From NCBI GenBank assembly GCA_963693085.1, contig OY856409.1, positions 241,371,058 to 241,435,057 of the forward strand: a stretch of 64,000 nucleotides of DNA, read 5' to 3'. Under the pieces are notes generated by a model. That model was not told the origin of the DNA, made no database searches, and was given only the letters and a program-made list of their open reading frames with translations. The position numbers and the translations under genes are program-made. The DNA is from Alisma plantago-aquatica. Taxonomy: Eukaryota > Streptophyta > Magnoliopsida > Alismatales > Alismataceae. Shown one piece after another: positions 24,607 to 36,714 of the stretch. The stretch's first letter is position 1. Every line of letters starts with the position of its first letter.

Positions 24607-25556
24607 ACCCCGTTAATTATCTTCACCTCGATTTATTTATCCTATGAAAAAAATATCTCTCAACAATTATATTTCAAATAATGTTCAAAACAACATTAGA
24701 ATATCATTTTATAAACATAATGCCATACAATTGTTGATGATTCTATCATTTTCATAAAAATCTATGATAAAAACATCATTGATGTTTTGCATGTTATAGG
24801 TGTCTTTTCTCATAGTTCTAGACTCAAACTTAACTTGCACAAATCCAGTATCATTGGTAAGCATGTAAGTAATTAGAAACTACAAAGATTGAAACTCATC
24901 TTCTTTCCAAGTTCTAAAATATTATTTCATTAAATACCTAGGGAATTCTATTATCATATTCAACTTAGAGCCAACATTTGGGATCCAAACCTTAAGAAAA
25001 CGCCTAACACCTAAAGTATCTAGAAATTTAACTTTCTTTTCCAAACTGGAAGGTAGGTCTTTTGCATGCTTCTCTATAGCCCCTTTCTTCATATTTCTTG
25101 AGTTGTATTACACTCCCTTCAACAATGTTATATATTTGAGAAGAGGTTTCTTGTGGGGAAACGATGATGGTTTTAGACATGATCACCTAACCTATTAGGG
25201 ATCCATATGTATACCTTACTACATTGAGGTAGGTTTATCCTATATATTATTCTTCATTGTATTTGTATATGCATTATAGTTCTTGCATCTCTTTATAACA
25301 ATTGGACAACTAGTTGCTCAAAGTACATTTTAATAAAAAATTTATCAAAATAACCATAGAAACAACTCAATCTTATATCATAGTCATCATCATGGAAATA
25401 TATGTAGAAATCTTATATAATCATACAAAGCTCAATTATCACTCCCCCATGGTCTTTCTCAAAGATAAACTTTTGGTTGGTTCTTAGCACAATAATGTTT
25501 TGATTAGGGATGGGCTTTTAAACTTTCACAACCAATATTGTTTTCATTTTGGGGTG
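24607..25556. other. AT-rich non-coding flank
   Basis: Between the LTR of B and the SINE-like unit I see no coding frame, no repeat with clear ends and no RNA gene. This may be the sequence into which B inserted. Confidence 0.4.
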
Positions 25557-25775
25557 AGGAGGTTAACCCAGGCGGTGCAGCTCAACACTCCCCAATGAAG
25601 GGACTCGTGTTTGATTTTGACTGTCAACCCTCAGAGTGGAACGAGGCCCCACGTTATTGAGCATGTTGCAATGCCCCCATGTACACGACTAGTTCTGAGG
25701 TTTACCCTGAATGGTTCAGGTCCAATAGAGGTCGTGCTCGGGAGGGGTTCCCCATTACAAAAAAATATATAATTT
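25557..25775 (+). repeat. SINE-like unit
   Basis: A GC-richer block in AT-rich surroundings has the features of a tRNA-derived SINE. There is an A-box-like GGCGGTGCAGCTCAAC at about 25571. A B-box-like GTGTTTGATTTTGAC lies about 35 bases later. The block ends in GGGGTTCCCC and then an A-rich tail. The B box is degenerate and no clean target duplication is visible, so it could instead be another GC-rich repeat. Confidence 0.45.
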
Positions 25776-26230
25776 ACATTTCTAGGACATCCATGTTAGT
25801 CTAAAACTCATCACTTCTACTATAGACAAAAAAACATATGCACCTCTTTATCTCACATGGTTTATTCTCTCAAGACCTTGACATTTTTTTAGTTATATTG
25901 CCACTAGTGCTCTAAAAACACTATTTGGAAATGGGGCCCTATGTTCAATGTTTCCCATTCTTACTTTTTATTCATAAATACTAGTATGAAAGAACTCTTA
26001 GGTGTGACACAATGGACAGTTAATGTACTTCTCGAGTCATAGTCCATATATTGCTAACTGCATATGAGAAACTACTTTTTGGGAACCACTGGATTTCTAA
26101 AGCTTCCAAAGGTCCCAAAAGATGTTTGTTCTACTTTAAGAACCTAGAAGATACCCTTACTATATTCTTCAATTTCCTAATTACTCATAGGATCCAGGGA
26201 AACTTCTTTTATCGTATGACAACTATTGTT
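25776..26230. other. Non-coding stretch
   Basis: AT-rich, with no supported feature. It may be decayed LINE sequence leading into the fragment that follows. Confidence 0.3.
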
Positions 26231-26365
26231 GACAAATTAAAATTTTATACATACACTTTTGTCTTTCTCTCCTTGTCTGGATACCCAACAAATGAAGTCT
26301 TAAAATCTACCCTAGCTACTATTGTTTTTAGGGTGATTTGGCATGGCAGAAATGATCACTTTTAG
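26231..26365 (+). pseudogene. Possible LINE zinc-binding domain fragment
   Basis: The open stretch ends in STLATIVFRVIWHGRNDHF. This resembles the region after the zf-RVT (reverse-transcriptase zinc-binding) domain of plant LINEs, where an aromatic residue, Trp and xRN recur. No RT core is readable upstream. The open reading from 26051 has no other recognisable motif. It is a weak, remote similarity. Confidence 0.35.
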
Positions 26366-27865
26366 TAACGTCTACCTTCTACCCTTCATATATGTGAAAC
26401 ATTTTCTTCTCTTTTCTTCCTCTGATACTCACATTTCAAGTGATGTTGCATCTATACACATGAAAAAATCCAATGTCACGAAGACATTTGACATCCAGTC
26501 TAGTGCCATATGGGGAGGATTAGGAGTAAATTGGTTCTCGAGATTCCCTTCTTAGTGAAATTTTATGTTGATGATCCACTTTGTAAGTTTCTTTGTATAT
26601 ATGTTTCATTTTGGTGTTTTAAGTGGAACCACTCCCATATGGTATTGTCTCTTTTCTGTGGGCCTTATTTTTCTTATCTATATACTAGGTACTTTTGATA
26701 TCTAGTCTCTTTTGTTGCATACTCTACTAGAACACTGCTTTTATAGTGTTTTTTTTGTTGTTGTACCCATCATGTTCTTTTATAGTGTTTTAATTTTCAA
26801 TATATACTTAAATTCTTATAGAAACAGTGTGGATCTAGCTTATATTTGATTTTTAGTAGTGAAACTCTTAAGTTATCATCAAATAATGAGTATGTCTCAT
26901 ACATAGAGGTATTATTCGTTATATATATTGAAAAAAATCACTTTTATTTAGTACATGAATTTATGTGTATATGTCATCTTCATTGATTTTACAATATTAT
27001 CAACTCTCATAAACTAGAAAGTGTGTTCTATAAGAATATATGTAATGGATAAATGTAGACAAATTTGAGGTTGAGGATGGTATCTATGCTTGACCCTTTA
27101 CAGTTGTATAAGCTTTTCATGGTTTGGAGATGTGCTATATTAAATGGGACACTACTTTGATGTCTCTTACGAGTTTTCACTATATATAGGCTAGATAAAT
27201 TCAAACTAAGACACATATGGGTTTTATTTGTTTGGTACGATGAGTTGATTAGTTTGATTAACAAACAAATTGAGCTGGCTCAATAGTAAACATATGGTCT
27301 AGTTTATAGAGTTTACTATTTATTAAACCAACCAAGTCAATAACTAGCTAGAGGTAATTGACCAATGTGTGCGTAACAAGACTTAACTTGATGATTAATT
27401 CTTCATATACGAAAGGATGATAATTTTTTTTTTCAATAGGTATATGCTTGGATTAAAAGATAAAATGTCTAATATATAACCTAAGATAATAACAATTTGA
27501 AATGAAATACAACATAAGCCATTTTATGGGTGTTGTTTTGTTTTCAATTAGCAATATCGTATGGCTAGACTTAAATGGTCATGATGAGTTTAGTATGTGG
27601 TTTTAAACTGTATAGAGAACACAAAAGTCCAATCCATTCGATCTTTATTTCAAATATATAGATGTAGCTAACTTTTGTCAAATTTTTCGCAGCAAAATGA
27701 GTAGATGTTAGTAGTTAAGGTCATCTTTCTCTCACGAATAGGTTTGTGTGTACCTCCTAACAATGACATCTTTTAATTTTTGAACTTCTATTGAATTCCT
27801 AGTTTTATTGTCATGAATGACTTCTTTTTTTTGTTGTTTTGTTTTTTGCAAATCTCTTCACTACT
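26366..27865. other. AT-rich non-coding stretch
   Basis: About 1.5 kb with only short chance ORFs. I see no repeats with defined ends and no RNA gene signature. Confidence 0.4.
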
Positions 27866-28255
27866 TTATTGATGACTTGTGAGCATATTACACATATTGA
27901 CCTCGGTCGTTAACCAAAAAGGTTTAACAGTAAATTCTACTGCCAAATCATTGTGTACGACATGCTTGCCTACAGCATCAGCACCTAGAGTAAAAGACCT
28001 AGGTAGAAAATAGAAAGTGATAGAGGATATATGATGATCAGACCATTGTCTAAGAAAAGGTTTGATATTCATAGGAACATCTCTGGTTTTGTTAAAGAAG
28101 GATATGCCTATCTTGGAGTCAGAGACGATCAACGGTTTAGATAGTCCTTCCTCCTAACATATGTATACGGCTTTGGATATAGCTCTGACCTCTACTTCAA
28201 TGGCGCTAGATGCATATCCTACACCACGTATTAACTCAGCAGACCTTGTCATGAC
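27866..28255 (-). pseudogene. LINE-type RNase H (RVT_3) fragment
   Basis: Minus-strand translation from about 28255 reads SAELIRGVGYASSAIEVEV RAISKAVYIC, a stop, then LIVSDSKIGISFFNK. Further on it reads HHISSITFYFLPRSFTLGADAVGKHVV. The order (an AE-type acidic site, then SDSK, then FxxxPRSxxxxADxxxK) is that of the RNase H-like domain at the C-terminus of plant LINE polyproteins. One stop is present. Nothing upstream on the minus strand is readable, because the microsatellite foldback begins at 28259. Confidence 0.6.
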
Positions 28256-28258
<3 letters not shown>

Positions 28259-28329
<71 letters not shown>

Positions 28330-28555
28330 GCTAGATTACAATCAAGTGTATTTGGAGTAGAATACATTCAAGTAGTTTTTCATGATGCAATCATCCAAAT
28401 GGGCTCAAATTTGTTTGTAGCCTAGTCATAGTATGACGGTGAAGATCAATGGTTTACATTTTACAAAAAATAGTCTTGATATGCAAACACACTTGAGTGT
28501 ATTCGTGTGATCTGTACACTCTAGTGTATTCTATCCTAACTCTCTCTCTCTCTCA

Positions 28556-28635
<80 letters not shown>
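28259..28635. repeat. Microsatellite-flanked foldback element
   Basis: The order is (TA)n, (GA)n, a 230-bp core, (TC)n, (TA)n. The right side is therefore the inverted complement of the left side, including both microsatellites. The core ends are also inverted: GAGAGTCAGGCTAGATTACA on the left, and the complement of TGTATTCTATCCTAACTCTC on the right. This resembles MITEs that insert in or carry microsatellite ends. Confidence 0.7.
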
Positions 28636-28645
<10 letters not shown>

Positions 28646-28656
28646 GTATATATGTA

Positions 28657-29035
28657 TAGTCAGGCTAGAATACACTCTAGTATATTCGGAACTGAATACA
28701 CTCAAGTAGTTTTCCATGATGCAAATTTTTTCATAATCTAATCCATTGATCTTCTTAAACATCATGTGAATAGCTCAGATATAAAATTTGAGCCCGTTTG
28801 TACATTTATAGGTCATGTTATTAAGACCTCAAAATTATGTATTTCGAATTTGTCTCGTGCGTCAATTTTGTTGCCCTAGGATGAGTGACTTATAATCATC
28901 CAAATGAGCTCAAAATTTGCATGTAGCCTAGTTATAATATAACAATGAAGATCAATGGTATACATTTTGCAAAAAAATAATCTTGATATGCGAACACCAC
29001 TTGAGTGTACTGTGCGATCTGTACACTCGAGTGTA
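28657..29035. repeat. Longer relative of the foldback element core
   Basis: It starts TCAGGCTAGAATACACTC and ends GATCTGTACACTCGAGTGTATT, matching both ends of the core at 28325-28550. The internal blocks are also shared (CATCCAAATGRGCTCAAA, and GAAGATCAATGGT with ACATTTT). The first copy looks like an internally deleted derivative of this form. Confidence 0.65.
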
Positions 29036-29547
29036 TTATAAAACGTTGTGTCTCACTTCTTTATTGAAACTTAGACAATAATAAGAAATTAACCATACTC
29101 TCAGTATATTGTTTAACAAAGAGGTATGCTTTGACGTTGTTTTTCGTTATGACACTAGAAACTTTTTTCTGGCCTATTCATCTAGAAAAAATCGAATATA
29201 CTTTTAAAGACATTAAATTGTTGTCAATATTAACATTTTCTTTTCTCCGTAGACAAAAATTTTATTTAAGTAATGCATCATCGGCCCTCAATGTTAGGAT
29301 TGCTCCTAGAGTGTTTTGCATTACACAAGAAGATGATGGCTCCCCTGCGGTGGGGCTAATCTTTAAGGTTGATATTTAGGAGATCTCTCACGAGATGACC
29401 CCATGACTCTCTGAGATGATCGATTCTTAGATTGGTCGATGTTTTTTCTAATCAATTTTTTTTTGTGATTTCCTAATGAGTTTTCTTGATTCATGCTGGT
29501 ATCTTTCCTTCCATAGTGGGTCGTTCTTTGGAGAACTCACCCCCATT

Positions 29548-29735
29548 TGTTTCAAGATTTTCTAATTATTGCCGATCTTTCTATCGATCTGCATACCATT
29601 CCACACTCTGTGGGTTGTTTATCGAGGATCCCTCCTCCATGTTTCAAAATTTTTGGACTATGCTGGTCCTTTCTACCAATCGAAGTCTCCATTTCTTCAG
29701 TTTGTGGGTTGTTTTATCGGGGAGCCTATCCCCGT
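29548..29735. repeat. Imperfect 92-bp direct duplication
   Basis: Two adjacent units begin TGTTTCAA at 29548 and 29640 and both contain GTGGGTTGTTT near the end. The overlapping ORFs here have no recognisable domain. Confidence 0.5.
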
Positions 29736-29764
29736 GATCTGCATAGTTTTAGATGTATGGTAGA

Positions 29765-30530
29765 TGTAGCAGCCATGTATATAGCATGGGTTAAGCCCAA
29801 TGTAGTGCAGCTAGTATATGTGAGAAAAGTAGTTTTGTTTCTAGTGCAAATGGCAAAGAAGTTTTATCCCATATTGATCACTCCTAGAACTTTTGTGGTC
29901 CTTATATGTAGGATCACATAGGGTACTAGTGTCCAAGGGGTCCTAGGAGGAAGGTATGTTCACTTAAATGGAAAGTGTCTCCTTTGTGGAATTTTCCGCA
30001 ATATGTATAAGAGCAACCGTGTGGTCGCATCTTAACGAGAATAGGATTAGTGGGGCGTGTTAGGCTATAAATAGAACTCCAGTCATTAGGGTTAATCTCA
30101 TCTCTTTCGAACACAACTGTCAGCCATTTGTGTGAGTGTTTAGTGAGCCCTAATCTGGAAGTCTACTGTCGTCGCTCCTGTTGTCGCTTGGAGATCTCTC
30201 TCCTGAAAGCGACAAAGTCGTTCATCCTCTTCCTTCGAGACGCAACCTATTAGGTGGTGGTTCCTGCGGTTGTTGGGCTGCACTGGTGGTAGTGCATCTT
30301 TTCATGCTTCCCTTCAGTTTCATGAATGAATAAACTGGGAGAACAACGCATGTCCTCTAGGATTGCACAACATTGATTTCTTTAAGTAAAACTTATTTGT
30401 TTCTCAATGAATGATCTGGTCAGGTTCCTAACTCAATTTATTTTATCCTGCATTGTTTATTCTTCAGCTTCTTATTTGGATCTGGCTTATAATCATTAAT
30501 TCATTGCACCTGTCATTGTTGCATGTAACA
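29765..30530 (+). repeat. Candidate 5' LTR of element I
   Basis: It starts TGTAGCAGCC and ends GCATGTAACA, with a clear TATA box at 30066-30074 and gag starting 64 bp downstream. No standard primer-binding site is readable after it and the partner LTR is outside the window, so the boundaries are tentative. Confidence 0.4.
30066..30074 (+). promoter_or_regulatory. TATA box of element I
   Basis: TATAAATAG, the plant consensus form, is about 530 bp upstream of the gag ATG and on the same strand as the element. Confidence 0.6.
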
Positions 30531-30593
30531 ACATAAAATACTAAATTTTATTCAACAATCTTAAATAAATCATTTTTTTGTCATTAATTAACA

Positions 30594-31519
30594 ATGGTCG
30601 GTCAGGGTGGTTTGGGAAATAAAATTGATACCAGTAGTATGCCTGCAAAATTTACTGGTACCAACTTTATGAGTAGGCAAAGTCAGAAGAAAATTTGACT
30701 GAATATTGTAGGTTTTGATCAGTACTTAGAAGAGATCGAACCTAAATCTAATGATACTATTCCTGATAATGCAAATATAATTTCTAATTGAAAGAAGCAT
30801 GACAAAATATGTCGTGGTTTGATTCTCTTTGGTTTAAATAAAAAAAACTATATGACTCTTACTCAAAGCCCTCTGTCACTACATCCAAGATTTTGTGGGA
30901 ATCGTTAATTAAGAATTTTAGTACTGAAAACCAATGTGTTGAAAAATATTGTGTGTCTAAATTTCTTATGCTTCAGATGGTAGAGGGTAAGTCAATTTCT
31001 TATCAAACACACGATCTTCAACTCCTAGTTTATGAACTCTCAAATGCCAAGATGGTATTTCCTGAGAAGTTTATTGTTATGTCTATCATAGAAAAGTTCT
31101 CTAAGTCATGGGAATCATTTGGTATGTCTCTGAATCACCACAAAGGGACACATACAATGGAAGAACTAATGATGGATATAAACATACAAGAAGAACACTT
31201 AAAGGAGAATACGATCAAGGTGCCTACTGATGCAAACCCTACTATTAATTTTACTATTCCTAAAACCACCAAAGATAAGAAATCTAAGAATGCACATAAA
31301 CCTAAGGCCAAGATCCAGAAGAAACCAAAGAACAAACCTTATTGGAATTGTGGACAAGTTGGCCACCAGAATAAGGATTGTCCTTCTAAGAAGGCAAAGA
31401 AAGTTTCCGCATCTGCAACTGAGGAAGCTATTGTCAACATGATGACTACATCGTTGAACCTCAATGATAGGTACGTGTCTATTAAATCTGAAAACCTTTC
31501 TATTTTTGAACCACTTTAA
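30594..31519 (+). pseudogene. Copia gag with zinc knuckle (element I)
   Basis: The ATG at 30594 opens MVGQGGLGNKIDTSSMPAKF, a typical copia gag beginning, and a stop follows after about 35 codons. From 30893 a 208-codon open stretch gives the UBN2-type capsid region (MWESLIKNFST, then VMSIIEKFSKSWESFGMSL). A lysine-rich tail and one CCHC zinc knuckle, CGQVGHQNKDC, follow near residue 151. The knuckle lacks the second Cys spacing of the canonical CX2C only at its first residue (YWNCGQVGH). Gag packages element RNA. The two open parts are separated by stops and a frame change. Confidence 0.85.
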
Positions 31520-31603
31520 TGGATAATTGACAATGGGGCTAATGTACATGTATGTCCTGATAAGTCCCTATTTGTGTCTTACTAGGCCTCTCGAGGTTAG
31601 TCT
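31520..31603 (+). pseudogene. Copia aspartic protease active-site fragment (element I)
   Basis: The frame after gag reads WIIDNGANVHVCPDKSLF. The catalytic motif of copia proteases is D[ST]GA; here it is DNGA, so the residue next to the aspartate is changed. A stop (SYxAS position) follows at about 31584. Confidence 0.8.
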
Positions 31604-32203
31604 GTGACTTTGGATGATTCCATCTCTACAGAAGTCAAAGGTGAAGGATGGGTGGAGTTGAAGTTCCTTTCGAGGAAGGTGTTGACTCTTCACAGGGTCA
31701 GAGATGTTCCAACCATTCGACGCAATATCCTTAGTCACGTAATTTTAGTTAGGGAAGGTTATAGAGTAGACTGCAAATGTAATAAGGCTATTATTACACG
31801 TCTTTGTGATTCTTTATTTTTTGGCAAGGGGTATTTATGTGATGTGGAGAACTTATTTAAGATTCATGTTGAACTTGTTTCAAATTCTATTTTAAATTTA
31901 AATGAGTATAGTTTTGTTTGTATGAATCTTGTATCATCCGACGTTTGGCATTCACATTTGGGACATGTTAATGTTTCCTCAATGAAGCATATGATGAATC
32001 CAAATTTAATCCCTAAATCTGAAATTAGCAATAATAAATGTGAAATCAATGTGCAAGCTAAATTGACTAGGAAGCCTTTTCATTTTGTGTATAGGACAGA
32101 AATTTTAGACTTAGTGCATACGGATATCTATGAATTTAATGGAATTACTACTAGGGATAAAAAATGTTATTTTATAATTTTTATTGATGATGTGAGTAGA
32201 TAA
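31604..32203 (+). pseudogene. Copia GAG-pre-integrase and integrase N-part (element I)
   Basis: The 199-codon stretch contains the tail of the protease (VRDVPTIRRNILSHVIL), then WHSHLGHVNVSSMKHM, which is the His-His part of the integrase zinc finger. It then has LDLVHTDIYEF with the first catalytic aspartate, and IIFIDDVSR. The Cys pair of the finger is degraded: only one Cys is visible, in NNKCEI. It ends at a TAA where Tyr is usual in the family. Confidence 0.85.
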
Positions 32204-32491
32204 TGTTATGTCCTTTTACTTAGAAGTAAAGATGAAGCATTGGATAAATTTAAAATTTATAATAAAGAAGCTAAAACTCAAACCGACAAAATACTTAAAC
32301 GATTAAGGTTTGATAGGGGAGAAGAATACACCTCGAACTTGTTTTTTGGAATTTTGCCAATCACATGGTATAGTTCATGAGGTTACTGCTCCTTATTCAC
32401 TACAGTCTAATGTGATAGCTGAACCTAAAAACTGAACCCTAATAGATATGGTTAACTCTTTAATCCAGACCTCAGGTCTACCCAACTTCAT
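32204..32491 (+). pseudogene. Copia integrase core, broken (element I)
   Basis: The sequence continues in frame as CYVLLLRSKDEALDKFKIYN and then LRFDRGEEYTSN, with catalytic Asp and Glu spaced as in DRGGEY. A frameshift near 32340 ends readability. Confidence 0.75.
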
Positions 32492-33109
32492 GTGGGGGGA
32501 AGCTTTGAATACGGCTTGTCATTTCTGAATAGAGTTCCTCATAAACATGTAGAGAGTATTCCGTTTGAGTTATGGAGAGAAAGAAAACTAAGTCTCAAAA
32601 ATCTTCAAGTGTGGGGGTGCCTTGCTAAGGTACTTGTCCCTGAACACAAAAGGAAGAAATTGGGACTGAAAATGGTTGATGCCATATTCTTGGGGTATGT
32701 AGAGACAAGTTATGGATATAGATTTTTGATAGTAAAATCTGATATCTCAGGCATTGAGGTCAATACGATTGTGGAATTACATGATGTTACATTCTTTGAG
32801 GATGTGTTTTCCATGAAAACTAGTGTGCCCAATGACATATCTCAAGAAGATTCATTCACCACAGGTTCCATTCCCAAGCACGTGGAAAGGATGATAAATG
32901 TGGGGGACGACTCAGAACAAGCTATTTCTGAATCTGATGATTCTGAAGAAATAGTTGAACCAAGGAGAAGTAAACGACCTAGGACATCCAAGGACTTTCG
33001 AAGTGAGTTTCTCACCTACAATGTTGAGGATGATCATGTATCTTTCAATCAAGATATGGAATCTCTAGAAGTTAAGTTTTGGAAAGAAGCTGTTAATGAT
33101 AAAATCTGA
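32492..33109 (+). pseudogene. Copia integrase C-terminus and linker (element I)
   Basis: The open stretch of 205 codons has NRVPHKHVESIPFELW and VWGCLAKVLVPEHKRKKLG, then IFLGYVETSYGYRF. This is the conserved copia block after the integrase core. An acidic linker with RRSKRPRTSKDF follows, a common motif before RT. It stops four codons before the RT start, at a TGA after NDKI. Confidence 0.85.
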
Positions 33110-33668
33110 TCATTTCTCTCGAATGAAACTTGGGAATTGGTGGATTTGCCTCCTGGTTGTTCTATAGTTGGTTGCAAATGGATCCTTAAGAAGAAACTTA
33201 ATGCAGACGGGACAATCAATAAGTATAAGGCTAGGTTAGTTGCTAAGGGTTACACACAAAGGGAAGAGATTATTTTGAGACATTCACCCATTTCCCGTAT
33301 GACCATAATATGAGTGCTTATTGCGTTGGGTTCAATTTATAATCTATATATCCATCAGATGGATGTGAAGACCACGTTCTTACATGGTGACTTCAAGAAG
33401 AGATATATATGGAACAACCTGAGGGATTTGTAGGCCATGGGAATGAGTCCAAAGTGTGTAAACTTGTTAAGTCATTATCTGGCTTGAAACAAGCCCCTAA
33501 GCAATGGCATGAGAAGTTTGATTATGTGATATCATCATTCAGATTTGTTTCTAATGAATTTGATAAGTGTCTCAACTGCAAAATTGTCAATGATAGATTC
33601 ATTTTGTTACGCTTATACGTCGATGATATCCTACTTTTTGGTTCCGATATGAAAGTAGTAAATGAGAC
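33110..33668 (+). pseudogene. Copia reverse transcriptase, first half (element I)
   Basis: GCKWILKKKLNADG, then YKARLVAKGYTQ, and after a frameshift MDVKTTFLHGDF, QPEGFVGHG and LSGLKQAPKQW. The catalytic LYVDDILLFGSD lies near 33618. The sequence continues to VVNET and changes abruptly to the LTR of F at 33669, so the interruption is an insertion and not decay. Confidence 0.9.
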
Positions 33669-36600
33669 TGTGACGACCCCAATTTCTATATACTTTCCTT
33701 AGTGACATACATAGATATGTGTGCACTCATATCTATAAATGTCAAAAGGGAGAATATAAGAAATCAAGATAGTCAACTAAAATTAGAATAAGCCAAGATC
33801 AAGTTCACATCATCATTAAATAGCCACAAAACACTTCATTCGTTGATAATAGATAAAGTCATACATACTAATAATTGAGAAGGAAGAAGGATAAGTCTAT
33901 GAGAAAGAAAATATGATTATTACATAGGATTTATAACATCCTATTACATCATCTAGAAGAAAAAAAACTATCTAACTAAAATGAATAAGGGGAGAAGTTG
34001 AGATCTATCTAATATCCTACATGCTCATTATTTAGTGGCTTCTGGTACTTTGAAGAGCTTCATATGTTGGTTGTACCTAGAAAAATATGAGAAACAAAAA
34101 CATCAACAAAGTTGGTACGTGGAATTAAAAGCTATACTATGCTTGCATCTATAAAATACTTGAAAATAAGAAAGAGAAATAAAACGTTATATAGAGGCAG
34201 AAAATTAGGTAATACCAAGTTATTAATCACATTTAAAATGAATATGCATTACTATGGTGGAGTTAGGACATAATCACATAAATGGTGGGACCTTCCCGTG
34301 TACCTTGTACTCTAGTGATCTCCCTGTATGTTGTGTACTCTAGGGAGGTGCTAGTCAACATTAATGCTTTCCCTCTCTAATAGGGAGCTTAATGAGCACC
34401 ACTAGTAACTACATTTCATTTATCATCATTTATGTTATTTACTATTCAAGGCGGAATTGACAATTACTCATATATCTACATCCATCAATGTACTTAAATT
34501 ACATGCAAGCAAGTATATATATTTAGCATCTAGCAAAATCTAGTCAAATAATTATATCCACATACCTTTAATTTTTCAGATCTGGATTCCACAAGTCTTA
34601 GATTATGAGAAAGAGAGTAGATCACCCTGAAATATAAACAAAAACCTAAAGTCACCATGGGTTCCCATCATTCCGCTTTAGGGTTTATAATTAGGGTTTA
34701 GGTCATTTGGGATATCACTTTAGGATGCATATGATTTGAGAGATCAGAGTTGGATTCTAGGGTCAGGGTCATTCAAAGTCATTCAGGGACATTTAATAGT
34801 TAGGGTTTGTCATAAGGTTGTATAAAGTATCCATTATGAAGAGAGGAAACTAGAAATTAGGGGTTTTCACAACTAATGAATCAACTATCCCTCTTAGATA
34901 GGATTTCGAGTAACATGGTGATCAGGACCCCAATTAGGGTTTAGGTTGTCCTCAAGGTAGATCTAAAATCAATGATGACCATTATTACACAATATATAAA
35001 TATTAAGATGTCATTCGGACTTGTAGTCCATATTTTATGAAAAGGGATTAGATCTAGGTCCTAAAAATATTTTATTTAAATAGATTGTATTTTTATGATG
35101 AAAATGGTATATAGGTTTGATATATTTTACTATTCCTATCATTTTCTAGGGTTTCCCTAAGATCTGACTAATCAAGTAATTTCTAAGGAATTAAAAAAAA
35201 GGTGGTCTGCTTCGTGGATCAGGGGAGGGATCCGGCTCGGTGGATCCTCTCCTTAACCCACGATCCGTCCTCATCGAACTGGTCAGAGTTAGGAGGTGCC
35301 AGACAAAAATACCCCTTGCAGGTAAATGTGCTGCGTGACAGCACATGGTCAGAGTGGGGAATTTACCCCTTTGATTGTTCACTCGCGCCATGGCAGCGGA
35401 GAATGAATGATGTAGGCAAAGTGTAGGTAGCTAGGGCTAGCTACAGGGTGCCTGGGAGTGTGAGGATGGGCAGATCCTCTTCGTGAGGTTCCCCCAAGTT
35501 CAGTGATCTCAACAACTCGATCGGAGGTGGACTATAGGTCGCAAACGATGGCTAATAGGTGCAAAGAACGGAAAATGGGATTTGGAGCCTTACCTTCACT
35601 CAGTCTGGATTGAGGGCGTTTGAAGGTCTGCGGTGGTCTGCTGGTGTGTTTACGATCCTCCCTCGGCTCCGAGAAGGCTCCAACCTCATCGGCGGTGAAG
35701 CTCTTGGAGCTTGGTTGCACAGCTCGTCGACCTGACACCCCAAGCTTCCGTAGCTCCAACGAGTAGTGGGGATCTCCTCGCTGAGGTCCCACAATGGTGC
35801 AACTGTGTTTGATTGGATGGTGGAAGTCACTGGAGAGAGAAGGAGGTCAGGTTAGGTGAGGGTGAGGGAGCTTGAGGTCAGGGAGGAAGCGGCATGCTTC
35901 ATCTGAATTAAGGGTCGGGGGTGATAAAAGGGAGGTCGGCGAATCTCTTAGAGTCCTTAAATAGGCACATGCTGGTCGAGGGAATGGAGCCCTAAAATGG
36001 GCGCCACCGCTAGTGGGAGGCGCGAGAAAGAAGGAGTTCATTATACCTGATCCGTGTACGAGGAGGGATGAGTAGAGGTTCATTGAACTCGTCTCGGTGA
36101 GAGGAGTCTATCCTCCAAATATCTCACACTAAGGTGAAGAGATTCAGGTGCTAGCTATTTTGGAGAGGTTGATGCACTATTAGGGGTGGAGACTGGGTCT
36201 TGTGGGAGGTTAGGGATGACCTGAGGACCGTTGGATCTCATACGATCCCTGATCAACTGATCAAATGATAATGGTTGATCCCTGGTTCATAAATCTGCCT
36301 CCAACTAAGGTAAAAAAAGGTGTGTGACATATATTTATCAAATGGGAATGGAAACTTAGGTCCTAGGGATTAATAGATGACATAATACACATAAATTTCA
36401 ATTGTAAATAACTCCCAATTGGTACATCCAATTGTAATGAAATTTTAGGGGTAGCTTAAAGGTGTCACTATGTAGCTAAGGTACAAAATTGGATTCAAAA
36501 TTTGATTGTTGACTATGTCAATTGACTAAATGTCATAATGCTTGTATTATTGACTTTATGTAATACTATGGATGGTCTTAAGTGAAATTGATAATCCAAT

Positions 36601-36697
36601 TAATCAATTTAGTGAGGGAGATGATTGAGGGCATATTTGGAATAATCAAAATTGTAAGAGAGAGAATAAACAATATAGAAAAAACCACTCTGTCACA
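33669..36697 (-). repeat. 3' LTR of element F
   Basis: The 3029-bp LTR runs from TGTGACGACC to GTCACA and matches 41851-42019 plus 49662-51327. GAGAC at 33664-33668 would be the target duplication. A TATA-like TATTTAAG (minus strand, near 35964) lies in its promoter side. Short ORFs in 35190-36083 show no conserved domain. Confidence 0.92.
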
Positions 36698-36708
36698 TTC
36701 TCCCCTCG
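36698..36708 (-). promoter_or_regulatory. Polypurine tract of element F
   Basis: The element strand reads CGAGGGGAGAA immediately before the LTR start TGTGACAGAG. Confidence 0.85.
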
Positions 36709-36714
36709 TTTTAA

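Larger units (their letters stand above)
29765..33668 (+). mobile_element. Element I: Ty1/copia retrotransposon, 5' part
   Basis: This is the only plus-strand retrotransposon in the window. It has a probable LTR (29765-30530), then gag, a protease motif, integrase and the first half of RT in copia order. It is cut at 33668 by gypsy F. The remaining RT, RNase H and 3' LTR must lie beyond the right edge of the window. All coding parts carry stops and frame shifts. Confidence 0.85.

Noticed and set aside
28497..28765. ORFs encoding SLSLSL and IYIYIY runs.
   Set aside because: They are direct translations of the (TC)n and (TA)n microsatellites.
29131..29921. ORFs of 60-124 codons between the foldback copies and element I.
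   Set aside because: They overlap in different frames, lie across a 92-bp duplication and have no recognisable motif.
35191..36083. Several ORFs in the left LTR of F.
   Set aside because: No domain is recognisable, all frames are short, and the region lies in the LTR promoter half.
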